A DNA stretch of 64,000 nt. Origin: Carboxylicivirga linearis. Its GTDB lineage: Bacteria > Bacteroidota > Bacteroidia > Bacteroidales > Marinilabiliaceae. The DNA lies in assembly GCF_018271995.1 (NCBI RefSeq), contig NZ_JAGUCO010000018.1:1-64000 (forward strand). The letters are read 5' to 3'. The position numbers and the translations under genes are program-made. How positions within the stretch are numbered: position 1 is the first letter of the stretch; each line of letters begins with the position of its first letter. The notes under the pieces were generated by a model. That model had not been told where the DNA came from. It saw nothing but the letters and a program-made list of their open reading frames with translations, and ran no database searches. This document shows positions 54,121-63,141 of the stretch, piece by piece.

Positions 54121-56382
54121 ATGAAGCGAAGAAAAGTTATATACTTTTGCTTAGTTGCGATATTATTCATTGCTCATCCTCAACGCTTTTTTGCCAAGGA
54201 GATGAAAGAAATTGTGGTACTTAATTCGTACCACATCGGCTTTAAATGGTCATCGGATATTGATGAAGCAATCGGTGAGTATTTTAAAAATGATGAGTCA
54301 GTTCGTATCTATAATGAGTTTATGGACAGTAAACGATTTCAGAGTAATGAATACTTTGACGCACTAAAAGCCACTTACTTAAAGAAATTTGAGGATCGAC
54401 ATATTGATGGTATAATTTGTGTTGACAATAAAGCATTCGAGTTTTTTATTGAGAGTGGATCTGATATTTGGGGTGATATACCGGCTGTATTCTGCGGGGT
54501 TAATAATATTGAGCAATATACCCACCTGGTCGACTCAACCAGGCATGCTATTGTACATGAAAAGATAGATATTTCAGGTACTATACAATTAATCTCTCAA
54601 ATGCAATCCAACATTAAAGAGATAATAGCCATTTCTGATCAGACGTTATCTGGTAAAATTTTTCTTGAACAATTTATTGAAGCTTTGGAGCCTTTCTCTG
54701 ATAGAATTTCATACCGATCGATAGATGCTACTGATCCAGAACAACTAAAAGAGCACTTGCAACACATAAATAAAAACAATACCGCCATCTATTTATTAAG
54801 CCTGTATACTAATAGAAATGGCGTTGCAAATGAAATGATTCATGAAAGTCAATATTTCTTTAATGATTTAAATATACCCATTTACAGCAATTGGGACTTT
54901 TTAATACCCAACTGCATTGTGGGAGGAAAAATATTAAAAGGAGCCGATCAGGGTAAGCTATCGTCCTACTTAATGGAGAAGTTGTTAAACAATGAAAACA
55001 CGCCCTTATTCACCTCTCCAAACCAGTATAATATATTTGATTATCAAAAGTTAAAAACATACCATTTTCAAATACCTGATTCAATCGATAATTACCAGAT
55101 AGTTAATAAACCACAAAATTTTATAGCTGAATTTAAGCATGAACTAATCTTTCTGCTAATTATTCTATTAACTCTACTTTTTGTCATCACGCTGTTAATA
55201 TCAGATATGATTAAACGTAAAAAAATTGAGCTTGATTTAATAAAAAGCGAGAAACGTTTAGAGTTAGCTGTTGACGGAGCAAGTGAAGGCTTATGGGATA
55301 TCGATTATTTTACCCACGAAACGTATTTCAATGATCGATTTGCCTCTTTATTAGGATACAGCTCAATAGATGAAATGAATCTTTCTGACAAGAACTGGAT
55401 TTCAAATATTCATAGTGAGGATCTTTTTCATTTAAGAGAAGCTTATCAACAGCACAAAGTGGGTAATTCGGACACATTTAGAACACAGGCCCGATTACGT
55501 AAAAAAAACGGTCAGTATTCATGGTTTTCAATACTTGGTAAAATCACTGAATATTCCAATAACACTCCAAACAGAATTACCGGTGTAATTCAGAACATCG
55601 ATCAGCAAAAAAACTCAGAGTATGAATTGCGTTTGGCCAAAGACAAAGCTGAAGAAAGCGACCGTTTAAAATCATCTTTTCTGGCAAATATGTCGCATGA
55701 AATCAGAACCCCGATGAATGCAATTCTGGGATTTACCGATTTATTACTTGATAGCGAAATAACCAAAGAAGAGCAGTTCGAGTACCTTAAATTGGTAAAA
55801 AAGAGTGGTGAAAACCTTTTAACGCTAATTAATGACATTATTGATATTAGCAAGATCGAATCAGGACAATTGAAAATAAATTATCAAATAACAGATTTAC
55901 ACACCACTTTAATTGATCTTCAATCTGTTGGTAGCTCGCTGATTAAAACACTTAATAAATCAATTCAATTACGAATATTAGTTACGGATATTAACGTACC
56001 TTTCTATATTAAAACAGATCGTATACGGCTTTATCAGATTATGCTCAACTTAATTTCAAATGCCGTAAAGTTCACCGAAACAGGTTTTATTGATATAAGC
56101 TACTCTTCGCTTGATTCTAAAACACTTCATATTTCAGTTAAAGACACTGGTCCCGGAATATCTGAAAATGATCAGAAAATAATCTTTGACCGTTTCAGGC
56201 AAATAGATGAATCAACCATAAAAAAACATGGAGGAACCGGTCTCGGATTATCAATAACCAAAAGTCTTACTGAGTTAATGAATGGTTCCATAACCGTTAC
56301 AAATCGCCCCCAAAAAGGTGCTGAGTTTATTGTATCGTTACCTTGCCTGGTATCCAAAACGGTTGCTTTAGCAGAAGAATAA
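54121..56382 (+). CDS. Sensor histidine kinase with periplasmic ABC-substrate-binding-like domain and PAS domain
   Basis: A 753-residue membrane kinase. A signal-anchor (residues 1-26) is followed by a periplasmic domain of the ABC substrate-binding type (about 29-300, KEIVVLNSYH start), one membrane helix (341-361), a PAS_3-type domain (about 378-498), a HisKA domain with phosphorylated H526 in NMSHEIRTPMN, and an HATPase domain (N647, DTGPGI near 675, GGTGLGLSI). It has no receiver domain, and no response regulator gene is beside it. It is divergent from the sigma unit (182 bases apart), which suggests that it senses a small ligand related to the export system. Confidence 0.9.
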   Translation: MKRRKVIYFCLVAILFIAHPQRFFAKEMKEIVVLNSYHIGFKWSSDIDEAIGEYFKNDESVRIYNEFMDSKRFQSNEYFDALKATYLKKFEDRHIDGIICVDNKAFEFFIESGSDIWGDIPAVFCGVNNIEQYTHLVDSTRHAIVHEKIDISGTIQLISQMQSNIKEIIAISDQTLSGKIFLEQFIEALEPFSDRISYRSIDATDPEQLKEHLQHINKNNTAIYLLSLYTNRNGVANEMIHESQYFFNDLNIPIYSNWDFLIPNCIVGGKILKGADQGKLSSYLMEKLLNNENTPLFTSPNQYNIFDYQKLKTYHFQIPDSIDNYQIVNKPQNFIAEFKHELIFLLIILLTLLFVITLLISDMIKRKKIELDLIKSEKRLELAVDGASEGLWDIDYFTHETYFNDRFASLLGYSSIDEMNLSDKNWISNIHSEDLFHLREAYQQHKVGNSDTFRTQARLRKKNGQYSWFSILGKITEYSNNTPNRITGVIQNIDQQKNSEYELRLAKDKAEESDRLKSSFLANMSHEIRTPMNAILGFTDLLLDSEITKEEQFEYLKLVKKSGENLLTLINDIIDISKIESGQLKINYQITDLHTTLIDLQSVGSSLIKTLNKSIQLRILVTDINVPFYIKTDRIRLYQIMLNLISNAVKFTETGFIDISYSSLDSKTLHISVKDTGPGISENDQKIIFDRFRQIDESTIKKHGGTGLGLSITKSLTELMNGSITVTNRPQKGAEFIVSLPCLVSKTVALAEE

Positions 56383-56409
56383 TATTCCACATAAATCAAG
56401 ACGTAAAAA

Positions 56410-56432
56410 TACTTTTGTAATTACTAACTTTG
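56410..56432 (+). promoter_or_regulatory. rsmE promoter, two overlapping -7-like elements
   Basis: TACTTTTG (56410-56417) and TAACTTTG followed by C (56425-56432), both full TAnnTTTG matches; the second is 16 bases before the ATG. Confidence 0.5.
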
Positions 56433-56448
56433 CAGAAAATGCATTTTT

Positions 56449-57144
56449 ATGGAGTTATTTTACGATCCTGATTTCAAAGGAGAAGGAGTTTTATGCGAAC
56501 CTGAGAGCAAACATTGTATAAATGTGCTACGACATAAAACAGGTGATATTATAACCATTGCAAATGGTTATGGGAGTTATTTTAAGTGTCGTATAACAGA
56601 AGCTCACCATAAACGATGTCAATTAACATCCATTGAAACTATACATCATAAAGAACCCGAATACAAAGTACACTTAGCAGTTGCTCCCACTAAAAGTATC
56701 GACCGATTTGAATGGCTAATAGAAAAGGCTGTTGAAATGGGTGTTCAGGAAATTACACCTTTACTTTGCGCACACTCTGAACGCAAGAAGTTAAGAATTG
56801 ACAGGGTTGAGAGAATTGCCATATCAGCAATGAAACAGTCGTTAAAAGCATACATGCCTATTGTTAATGACCTTACTTCATTTCAAGACTTTATCAATAA
56901 GGTTAAATCATCGCAGACTTACTTTGCGCACTGTTATGATGAGAAAAAAATACCGTTAAAAAATGCCTACCAATTAAAAACGGATGCTGTACTATGTATT
57001 GGTCCTGAAGGTGACTTTTCTATAGATGAAGTAAAATTGGCTCAAAAACAAGGGTGCCACATGGTTTCCTTGGGAACAAGTCGCTTAAGAACTGAAACAG
57101 CTGGAATTGCAGCTTGTCATACTATACATCTTTTAAATGAATAG
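56449..57144 (+). CDS. rsmE: 16S rRNA (uracil1498-N3)-methyltransferase
   Basis: A 231-residue SPOUT-family enzyme. An N-terminal PUA-like domain (about 1-70) is followed by the knot domain with KSIDRFEWLIEKAVEMGVQEI, then IGPEGDFSIDE and the C-terminal LGTSRLRTETA, all RsmE hallmarks. It methylates U1498 of 16S rRNA. Length normal. It ends 6 bases from the convergent Rrf2 gene, with no terminator between. Confidence 0.95.
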   Translation: MELFYDPDFKGEGVLCEPESKHCINVLRHKTGDIITIANGYGSYFKCRITEAHHKRCQLTSIETIHHKEPEYKVHLAVAPTKSIDRFEWLIEKAVEMGVQEITPLLCAHSERKKLRIDRVERIAISAMKQSLKAYMPIVNDLTSFQDFINKVKSSQTYFAHCYDEKKIPLKNAYQLKTDAVLCIGPEGDFSIDEVKLAQKQGCHMVSLGTSRLRTETAGIAACHTIHLLNE

Positions 57145-57150
57145 TAAGAC

Positions 57151-57549
57151 TTATACATACTCACTTAAATAATGACTCTCCATGTAGGATTTAAATTCTC
57201 GGGTCATGTTTTTAGCTAAATCTCCCAACATACAAGCTCCAATAATACATGAACGTTTATCGCCAGGACACGTTTGAATAGCTATTCTGCCTTCAATAGC
57301 TTCATATATTTCTAAAAGAGACAAAGTATTTGGGTCACACTTTAGAACAAATCCCCCACTCGGTCCTCGGTTAGAACTCACATAATCCTCTTTGGCCAAA
57401 CGCTGCATTACTTTAGCAACATGATGCTTCGAACTCTCAATTGCTTCAGCAATTTGATTAACATTTAACTTTTTTTCGCTTCTGGCAATTAGAACCATTG
57501 AGTGTAAGGCAATTGAAGCCGCCTCTGAAAGAGTAACAATCTTCGACAT
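57151..57549 (-). CDS. Rrf2-family transcriptional regulator
   Basis: A 132-residue winged-helix regulator with NQIAEAIESSKHHVAKVMQ (recognition region) and the wing SSNRGPSGGFVL. Cysteines C94, C101 and C106 (TCPGDKRSCIIGACM) match the three iron-sulfur-ligating Cys of IscR/NsrR/RsrR-like members, so it probably senses redox, nitric oxide or Fe-S status. No sulfur-cluster genes are adjacent; its targets are unknown. Confidence 0.88.
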   Translation of the reverse strand: MSKIVTLSEAASIALHSMVLIARSEKKLNVNQIAEAIESSKHHVAKVMQRLAKEDYVSSNRGPSGGFVLKCDPNTLSLLEIYEAIEGRIAIQTCPGDKRSCIIGACMLGDLAKNMTREFKSYMESHYLSEYV

Positions 57550-57601
57550 AATATTGATTCAGCTATTGAATACCTAAATATTTTTATTGGCACTAAAATA
57601 T

Positions 57602-57630
57602 AAAAAAACCCGCAACTAACTAGTTACGGG
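57602..57630 (-). terminator. Terminator after the long PPi-phosphofructokinase gene
   Basis: Minus-strand stem of nine pairs, CCCGTAACT with AGTTGCGGG (57630-57622 with 57617-57609), 4-base loop, followed by seven T. Confidence 0.8.
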
Positions 57631-57648
57631 TCAAATATTATTTATGAT

Positions 57649-59292
57649 TTACTTTTGCTCGTATTGCAAAGTTTTTGTTGTAATATCACATACTTCAGAA
57701 GGTCCGAAATACTGAATTGGACCTGGGTAAACATACTTAGTATTTTCTGCCCAGTCATCTCTCTTCTCAACAAACTTCTTGAAAGGAGCTCCATCTAAAC
57801 GAACCAATGCTTTTTGAATTACTGGTTTCATTTCACCATGACGTTTTTCCATATTCATCATCATAGTTACTGGTACACCTCCAGCAATCCACTCATCTGA
57901 TGAAGCTGTAAGGTTACGAACTGATGCCATGTAACCAGTTTTACCATCAGCGATTAATACTGATGCAGTGTTTCCTAAAGCATAGCAATAATCAGCATCA
58001 AAGTTAGATGGTGCAGCACAACGTCCTTCATAACCAAAGAAGTGAGGCTGACCTTTAAATTTACCTTTGAATTTACCTTCTTTCTTCCATACTTTCAATT
58101 TGGCTTTCACCATATCGATCAACATTTTCTCTGTTTCGATCAATGATACCTGCACGTTTCCGTGTGGATCGCGATCAGCCATCAACTGATTAGCAATTGA
58201 ATTTGGAAGAGATACAAAAACTTCTTTTGAATCTGCAGATAAAAGATCTGCTACAAATTCGCGTTTTTCTTTGTTTCCTTCAAGGGCATTCACTTTGTCT
58301 TCGTTGTGTGCCAACAAGTCGTTCAACTCAGCAATCAACTTTTTCATGGCTGGAATAAATTCAACCAATCCTTCAGGAATTAAAGCAGTACCAAAGTTTT
58401 CACCTTTTTCTGCACGTTTTGCAACTATTTCAGCAATGTATGTTACAACATCATCTAAAGTCATTTGCTTTGCTTCTACTTCTTCAGAAACAATGCAAAT
58501 ATTTGGTTGAGTTTGTAAAGCACACTCTAAACCAATATGAGAAGCTGAACGTCCCATTAGTTTAATAAAATGCCAGTATTTTTTAGCTGAGTTGGCATCA
58601 CGTTGAATGTTACCAATCAACTCGCTATACACTTTACAAGCGGTATCAAAGCCAAATGATGTTTCTACCATTTCGTTTTTAAGGTCACCGTCAATGGTTT
58701 TAGGACATCCAATCACCTGAACACCTGCACCTTTTGCTTTATAATATTCAGCCAACACACATGCATTGGTATTTGAGTCATCACCACCGATAATAACCAA
58801 GGCAGTAATATTTAAATCCTTGCAGTTAACTAAAGCTTTTTCGAACTGGTCTTCTTCTTCTAGTTTTGTACGACCAGAACCGATAATATCAAAACCACCA
58901 GTATTTCTATAGTGATCAACAATGTCAGCTGTTAATTCAACATACTCATTATCTACTAAACCACCAGGGCCACCTAAAAAGCCATATAATTTGTTTTCTG
59001 GGTTTAATTTTTTCAATCCATCGTAGATTCCTGAAATCACATTGTGACCTCCAGGAGCCTGACCTCCAGACAAAATCACACCTACATTACGAGCAGCTGT
59101 TGGAGCAGCTTCCCCTGGTTCAAACGTTAACAAAGGCATTCCGTAGGTATTCGGAAACATCTTCTTAATATCCGCCTGATCAGCAACTGATTCTGTTTCT
59201 TTTCCTTCAACAATTTTAACGCTTCCTTTTAAAGCTTTTGGCATTTTTGGAGCGTAGCTTTCTCTTGCAATTTGAAGTGGACTCTTAATCAT
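57649..59292 (-). CDS. pfp: Diphosphate-fructose-6-phosphate 1-phosphotransferase (PPi-PFK, long form)
   Basis: A 547-residue glycolytic enzyme that uses pyrophosphate to phosphorylate fructose 6-phosphate reversibly. Visible: [20 protein letters not shown] (169-173, D172) and CPKTIDGD (K198). Asp and Lys at these two places select PPi over ATP (known from Entamoeba and plant enzymes). The length matches the plant-like/Spirochaete-like long form common in Bacteroidota. It is divergent from a second phosphofructokinase gene. Confidence 0.93.
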   Translation of the reverse strand: MIKSPLQIARESYAPKMPKALKGSVKIVEGKETESVADQADIKKMFPNTYGMPLLTFEPGEAAPTAARNVGVILSGGQAPGGHNVISGIYDGLKKLNPENKLYGFLGGPGGLVDNEYVELTADIVDHYRNTGGFDIIGSGRTKLEEEDQFEKALVNCKDLNITALVIIGGDDSNTNACVLAEYYKAKGAGVQVIGCPKTIDGDLKNEMVETSFGFDTACKVYSELIGNIQRDANSAKKYWHFIKLMGRSASHIGLECALQTQPNICIVSEEVEAKQMTLDDVVTYIAEIVAKRAEKGENFGTALIPEGLVEFIPAMKKLIAELNDLLAHNEDKVNALEGNKEKREFVADLLSADSKEVFVSLPNSIANQLMADRDPHGNVQVSLIETEKMLIDMVKAKLKVWKKEGKFKGKFKGQPHFFGYEGRCAAPSNFDADYCYALGNTASVLIADGKTGYMASVRNLTASSDEWIAGGVPVTMMMNMEKRHGEMKPVIQKALVRLDGAPFKKFVEKRDDWAENTKYVYPGPIQYFGPSEVCDITTKTLQYEQK

Positions 59293-59617
59293 TTTTCTTT
59301 TGATATTATGATAACACTTAGGTAATTTCTATTTCAAGAAAGTTCTATTCGTAATAATCCTGCAAATTTGCTGATATTTTTTCAAAATAGAAATATTAAG
59401 CCCTTAATATTTACAATCATTAACTTATTTATATCAATTATCTATTAGTTAGACATACACTAAGCCTCTCACCTTGTATTTTTGACTACACAAATACCAA
59501 ATATTGAATTAACTAAACAATTAATTATCAAATAATTTTATTAAATTTATAAGGACGATTATCACTTGGCATTCAGTTTCATAATCGTGCAATACAATCA
59601 AACTAAATCTCAATTTT
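59293..59617. other. Divergent control region between the two phosphofructokinase genes
   Basis: 325 bases without a reading frame. On the plus strand TATTTTTG (59477-59484) is a full -7 match, giving an untranslated leader of about 125 bases. In it ACGATTAT (59555-59562) can pair with ATAATCGT (59581-59588). I see nothing clear for the minus-strand gene. Confidence 0.45.
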
Positions 59618-60835
59618 ATGATACTTCAAAAGCGAACTCGCAAAACAATTGGTATTCTAACAGGTGGTGGAGATGTTCCAGGATTAAATCCAGCTATTAG
59701 GGCAGTCACAATAAGGGCTATTCACGAAGGCTACAAAGTTATTGGCATCCGCAATGGATGGAAAGGAGTAATTTCCATCAACCCATCACTTCCAATTGAA
59801 GATCAGGAATTTTGTGTAGAGTTAAGCGAAAATATGGTAAATCGTTTGGGGCGCACTGGCGGTACCTTTCTTCACTCAAGCAGAACCAAAGCAAATAAAG
59901 TCCATATTTCTGATGTACCAGATCACTTAAAACCAATGTATAGTGATGAATTCAATGATTTAACAGATGCTGCAGTTACCAATTTAAAATATTTGGGTAT
60001 TGATTATCTTATTCCAATTGGTGGTGATGATACATTGAGCTATGGAGTACGTCTTCACCACGAAGGAATTAAGTTAGTTGCCATCCCTAAAACCATGGAT
60101 GGAGATGTCCCCGGTACTGAATATTGTATTGGTTTTAGTACCTGCGTAACGCGCACAATAGAATTAACTCACGCATTAAGAACTTGCGCTGGCTCTCACG
60201 AGCGTTTTCTGGTTTTAGAGGTGTTTGGAAGAAATGCAGGCTTTTCAGCATTATTACCCACGGTAGGAGGAGCAGCTGACAGATGTGTAATTCCGGAGCA
60301 TGAATTCAATATCGAACAACTTACCGCTTTAATGGTGGAAGACAGAAATAACAATCCAAGTAAATATTCAGTTGTTCTGGTTTCTGAAGGAGCTACTTTT
60401 GAAGGAGGCCAAATTGTATACACCAGTTCTGAAACTGACGCTTTTGGTCATAAAAAACTTGGTGGAATTGGTGAAACCATTGGTCAGCAGTTAAAGAAAA
60501 TTTCTCCCAAATTCAACAATGGAAAAGAAATCAATGTAATCAATCAAAAACTTGGTTACCTAGTTCGTTCTGGCGAGCCAGATGCTTTAGATTCAATAGT
60601 TCCAACAGCTTATGCCAACTTAGCAATGGATCTAATAATAAAAGATAATAGTGGTCAGATGGTTTGCATTAACGATGGCAAATACAATCATATAAGTATT
60701 GAAGCTGTGAAAAAAGACGCCCATGGAGAAAGTACAAAAAAAGTGAATGTTGCTAAGTTTTACGACACTAATCGCTATCGACCTATCTATTCAAATATTA
60801 TTGGTGATCCAATGATGATTTTAACAAAAGAATAG
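59618..60835 (+). CDS. 6-phosphofructokinase family enzyme with PPi-type residues
   Basis: A 405-residue PFK with TIGILTGGGDVPGLNPAIR at the N-terminus. It would usually be annotated as an ATP-dependent PfkA, but the specificity positions read GGDD (135-138, D138 in place of Gly) and PKTMDGD (K158 in place of Gly), as in pyrophosphate-dependent enzymes. Substrate binding motifs EVFGRNAG and an Arg-rich end are present. The length is between E. coli PfkA (320) and the long PPi form. It is monocistronic and divergent from pfp. Confidence 0.88.
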   Translation: MILQKRTRKTIGILTGGGDVPGLNPAIRAVTIRAIHEGYKVIGIRNGWKGVISINPSLPIEDQEFCVELSENMVNRLGRTGGTFLHSSRTKANKVHISDVPDHLKPMYSDEFNDLTDAAVTNLKYLGIDYLIPIGGDDTLSYGVRLHHEGIKLVAIPKTMDGDVPGTEYCIGFSTCVTRTIELTHALRTCAGSHERFLVLEVFGRNAGFSALLPTVGGAADRCVIPEHEFNIEQLTALMVEDRNNNPSKYSVVLVSEGATFEGGQIVYTSSETDAFGHKKLGGIGETIGQQLKKISPKFNNGKEINVINQKLGYLVRSGEPDALDSIVPTAYANLAMDLIIKDNSGQMVCINDGKYNHISIEAVKKDAHGESTKKVNVAKFYDTNRYRPIYSNIIGDPMMILTKE

Positions 60836-60909
60836 GAAATAGCTACAGATTTTAAGCTTTATTAAAACATCTAAACATTTGATTAACTATAATAGGTTAC
60901 AAGATTTGT

Positions 60910-60917
60910 TATCTTTG
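60910..60917 (+). promoter_or_regulatory. Promoter -7 element of the glycosyltransferase gene
   Basis: TATCTTTG, a full TAnnTTTG match, 18 bases before the ATG. The nearest TTTG is 28 bases upstream, which is too far. Confidence 0.5.
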
Positions 60918-60935
60918 AGTCCAAAGTAGGACCAA

Positions 60936-61931
60936 ATGCAATTTTCAGTTATAATTCCAGTTTACAATCGCCCCGAAGAAATTGTTGAATTGTTAGAGTC
61001 ATTGACGCTGCAATCTGCAAAATCTGAATTTGAAGTTATTATTGTTGAAGACGGATCATCTATTAGCTCACGAGAAGTTATTGATCCTTACTTTCATCAA
61101 CTGGATCTGCACTACTATTATCAAGAAAATCAAGGTCCGGGCCTGGCTCGTAACTTTGGTGCCTCTAAGGCTAAAAATGATTTTTTAGTTTTTTTTGATA
61201 GCGATTGCATTATACCATCTAATTATTTCAATGTTATAATAGATGAATTTGAAAAGGAGCAAATCGAATGCTATGGTGGTCCTGACAGCTCACATCCATT
61301 CTTCACCCCTATTCAAAAAGCTATTAGCTATTCAATGACATCTCCAATCACAACCGGAGGAATTAGAGGCGGAAAGAAAAAACTTGATAAATTTTACCCG
61401 AGAAGTTTCAACCTGGGTATAAGCAAAAAGGTTTTTAATGAACTAGGGGGGTTTGGTACCATGCGATTTGGTGAAGATTTAGACTTTAGCATGCGAATCG
61501 ATAAAGCCGGATATGATATTAAGCTAATCAGAGACGCATATGTTTACCATAAAAGAAGAACTAAGTTTAAAGCCTTTTACAAACAGGTCTTCAATTCCGG
61601 AATAGCACGAATTGATTTATCACTTATGCATCCGGGAACACTAAAGATAGTTCATCTTTTACCTTCTTTATTTGCTATAGGCTATCCACTTCTTGTTTTA
61701 GGAGCTTTATTTTTAAGTCCCTTAATCTGGCTGCTAATTTTCCTATTTCCACTTATAGTAATTGCAGATGCCTGGTCGAGAACCAAACAATTTAACGTTG
61801 CCATTCTTTGTTCAATGGCATCATTAGTGCAGCTATTTGGTTATGGATACGGTTTTATCAACGCTTTTTGGGTAAGAATAATAAGGGGCAAAGGAAGTTT
61901 TCACAGCTTTGCCCAATCATTCTACGACTAA
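60936..61931 (+). CDS. Family 2 glycosyltransferase with membrane C-terminus
   Basis: A 331-residue enzyme with a GT-A fold: FSVIIPVYNRPEEI start, VEDGSS (sugar-nucleotide), FFDSDC (metal-binding DxD) and GEDLDFSMRI (acceptor-side). The last third has about two or three helices (about 245-300), so it is probably membrane-attached and adds a sugar to a lipid or envelope polysaccharide. There is no other polysaccharide gene near, so the acceptor is unknown. Confidence 0.88.
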   Translation: MQFSVIIPVYNRPEEIVELLESLTLQSAKSEFEVIIVEDGSSISSREVIDPYFHQLDLHYYYQENQGPGLARNFGASKAKNDFLVFFDSDCIIPSNYFNVIIDEFEKEQIECYGGPDSSHPFFTPIQKAISYSMTSPITTGGIRGGKKKLDKFYPRSFNLGISKKVFNELGGFGTMRFGEDLDFSMRIDKAGYDIKLIRDAYVYHKRRTKFKAFYKQVFNSGIARIDLSLMHPGTLKIVHLLPSLFAIGYPLLVLGALFLSPLIWLLIFLFPLIVIADAWSRTKQFNVAILCSMASLVQLFGYGYGFINAFWVRIIRGKGSFHSFAQSFYD

Positions 61932-61941
61932 TAACATTGCT

Positions 61942-62145
61942 TTAGTTTATTATTATTTCAGCGTCAGTACCATTGAGGCTATAATTATTATATACTCTGG
62001 CGAATCCTTTTAATTTGCGTACAATCAGTTCAACCGAACTTTTCTGATTTACAAAGTATTCATCAGGCATACGCTCGTATATCTCTAATAAACGACCTGC
62101 CTCTTTTTCTAATCTTGAATAATCTTGAGTAAACAATTTTTTCAT
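61942..62145 (-). CDS. Small protein of unknown function downstream of a sigma gene
   Basis: A 67-residue, mainly helical protein (e.g. LEKEAGRLLEIYERMPDEYF). It starts 62 bases after the sigma gene stop and has the same direction, so it may be co-transcribed. I do not recognise it. Its helical amphipathic look and length would allow a regulator or a short adaptor, but nothing in the sequence proves a role. It has good codon use for the neighbourhood. Confidence 0.65.
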   Translation of the reverse strand: MKKLFTQDYSRLEKEAGRLLEIYERMPDEYFVNQKSSVELIVRKLKGFARVYNNYSLNGTDAEIIIN

Positions 62146-62207
62146 AGGCTATTTTATTAATTCTTTACCTAAAGAACGTAGCCCATAAAAATTTATTGTT
62201 TTTAACC

Positions 62208-62801
62208 TTAAGATAATGTAAGTGAAAGATTACGCTCTTCCATCATACGACGTAAATTCATTAATGCATATCGCATTCTTCCTAAAGCAGTATTTATACT
62301 CACATTGGTTTCTTCAGCAATTTCCTTAAAGCTTAATCCCTTGTAATGACGCATCTCTACAACTTCTCTCTGATTATCAGGTAACATTTTAACCAACATA
62401 CCCACTTCACTCAATATCTGATCATGTACTAGTTTTTCTTCCACCGATTTATCAGAAAAACGAGCTGAATTAAAAAGATCAAATTCATAGTTATCATTCG
62501 ATACCATCACTTGATTTTTTTGCTTGCGATAATGGTCGATGATTAAATTATGCGCAATACGCATTACCCACGAAGAAAACTTACCCGAATCGGAATATCT
62601 GCCTTTCTTCAATGTTTTAATTACTCTTATAAAAGCTTCCTGGAAAATATCTTCAGCTAATTCTTGCTGCTTTACACACATCATTATATATGAAAATACC
62701 TTGGCTTTGTGACGATCGATTAGAACATCGATACATGTTACATTGCCTGCAATAAAGTTCTTCACAAGTTCTTCATCAGAAAGCATTGTTTGCTTATCCA
62801 T
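62208..62801 (-). CDS. RNA polymerase sigma factor (ECF-like)
   Basis: A 197-residue sigma-70 family factor with region 2 (DIFQEAFIRVIK, WVMRIAHNLIIDHYR) and region 4 (LPDNQREVVEMRHYKGLSFKE-type with TNVSINTALGRMRYAL). No anti-sigma gene follows; the only neighbour is the 67-residue protein. This type, without anti-sigma and near uvrA, is common in Bacteroidota. The target genes are unknown. Confidence 0.93.
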   Translation of the reverse strand: MDKQTMLSDEELVKNFIAGNVTCIDVLIDRHKAKVFSYIMMCVKQQELAEDIFQEAFIRVIKTLKKGRYSDSGKFSSWVMRIAHNLIIDHYRKQKNQVMVSNDNYEFDLFNSARFSDKSVEEKLVHDQILSEVGMLVKMLPDNQREVVEMRHYKGLSFKEIAEETNVSINTALGRMRYALMNLRRMMEERNLSLTLS

Positions 62802-63071
62802 ACTACTATTTTTTTAAAGTCTTGTAAAGGTTCTTCTATAGGCAGTGTTTTTAGATATTGTATTTGATGGGTTAAAAAAAGTAAAAAAACCTTTTAAAAA
62901 CAAATTTTTAACTTTTATCGGTTAATGCTCTGAGCAGTTACCTAATCATGAGTGAGTAGTTTTCAATAATATAAACGAAATCAAAAAAAATAAAATTTGA
63001 TTTTATAAAACTTCTATCTGACAATGGGTGTTTTACAATTCTAAAAAATGAATTGAAAGCTACAATAGTCA

Positions 63072-63108
63072 CCACACTATTTTCATATATGTTTTACATA
63101 CTGTGTGG
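63072..63108. promoter_or_regulatory. Dyad upstream of uvrA, candidate operator
   Basis: CCACAC-TAT (63072-63080) and ATA-CT-GTGTGG (63098-63108) are complementary with a 2-base bulge; the centre contains CATATATG. It covers the region just before the -7 element, where a repressor of DNA-damage genes would act. It does not match a LexA box that I know. Confidence 0.45.
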
Positions 63109-63115
63109 CGATAGC

Positions 63116-63123
63116 TATATTTG
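63116..63123 (+). promoter_or_regulatory. uvrA promoter -7 element
   Basis: TATATTTG, a full TAnnTTTG match, about 19-28 bases before the two possible start codons. Confidence 0.55.
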
Positions 63124-63141
63124 TGCTTGATTAAGAAAAGA

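Larger units (their letters stand above)
62802..63141. other. 340-base divergent region between the sigma gene and uvrA
   Basis: AT-rich, no reading frame. The only clear elements are the dyad at 63072-63108 and the uvrA promoter at 63116-63123. For the sigma gene a weak TACTTTTT lies on the minus strand behind a TTTG, but I do not call it. Confidence 0.45.
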
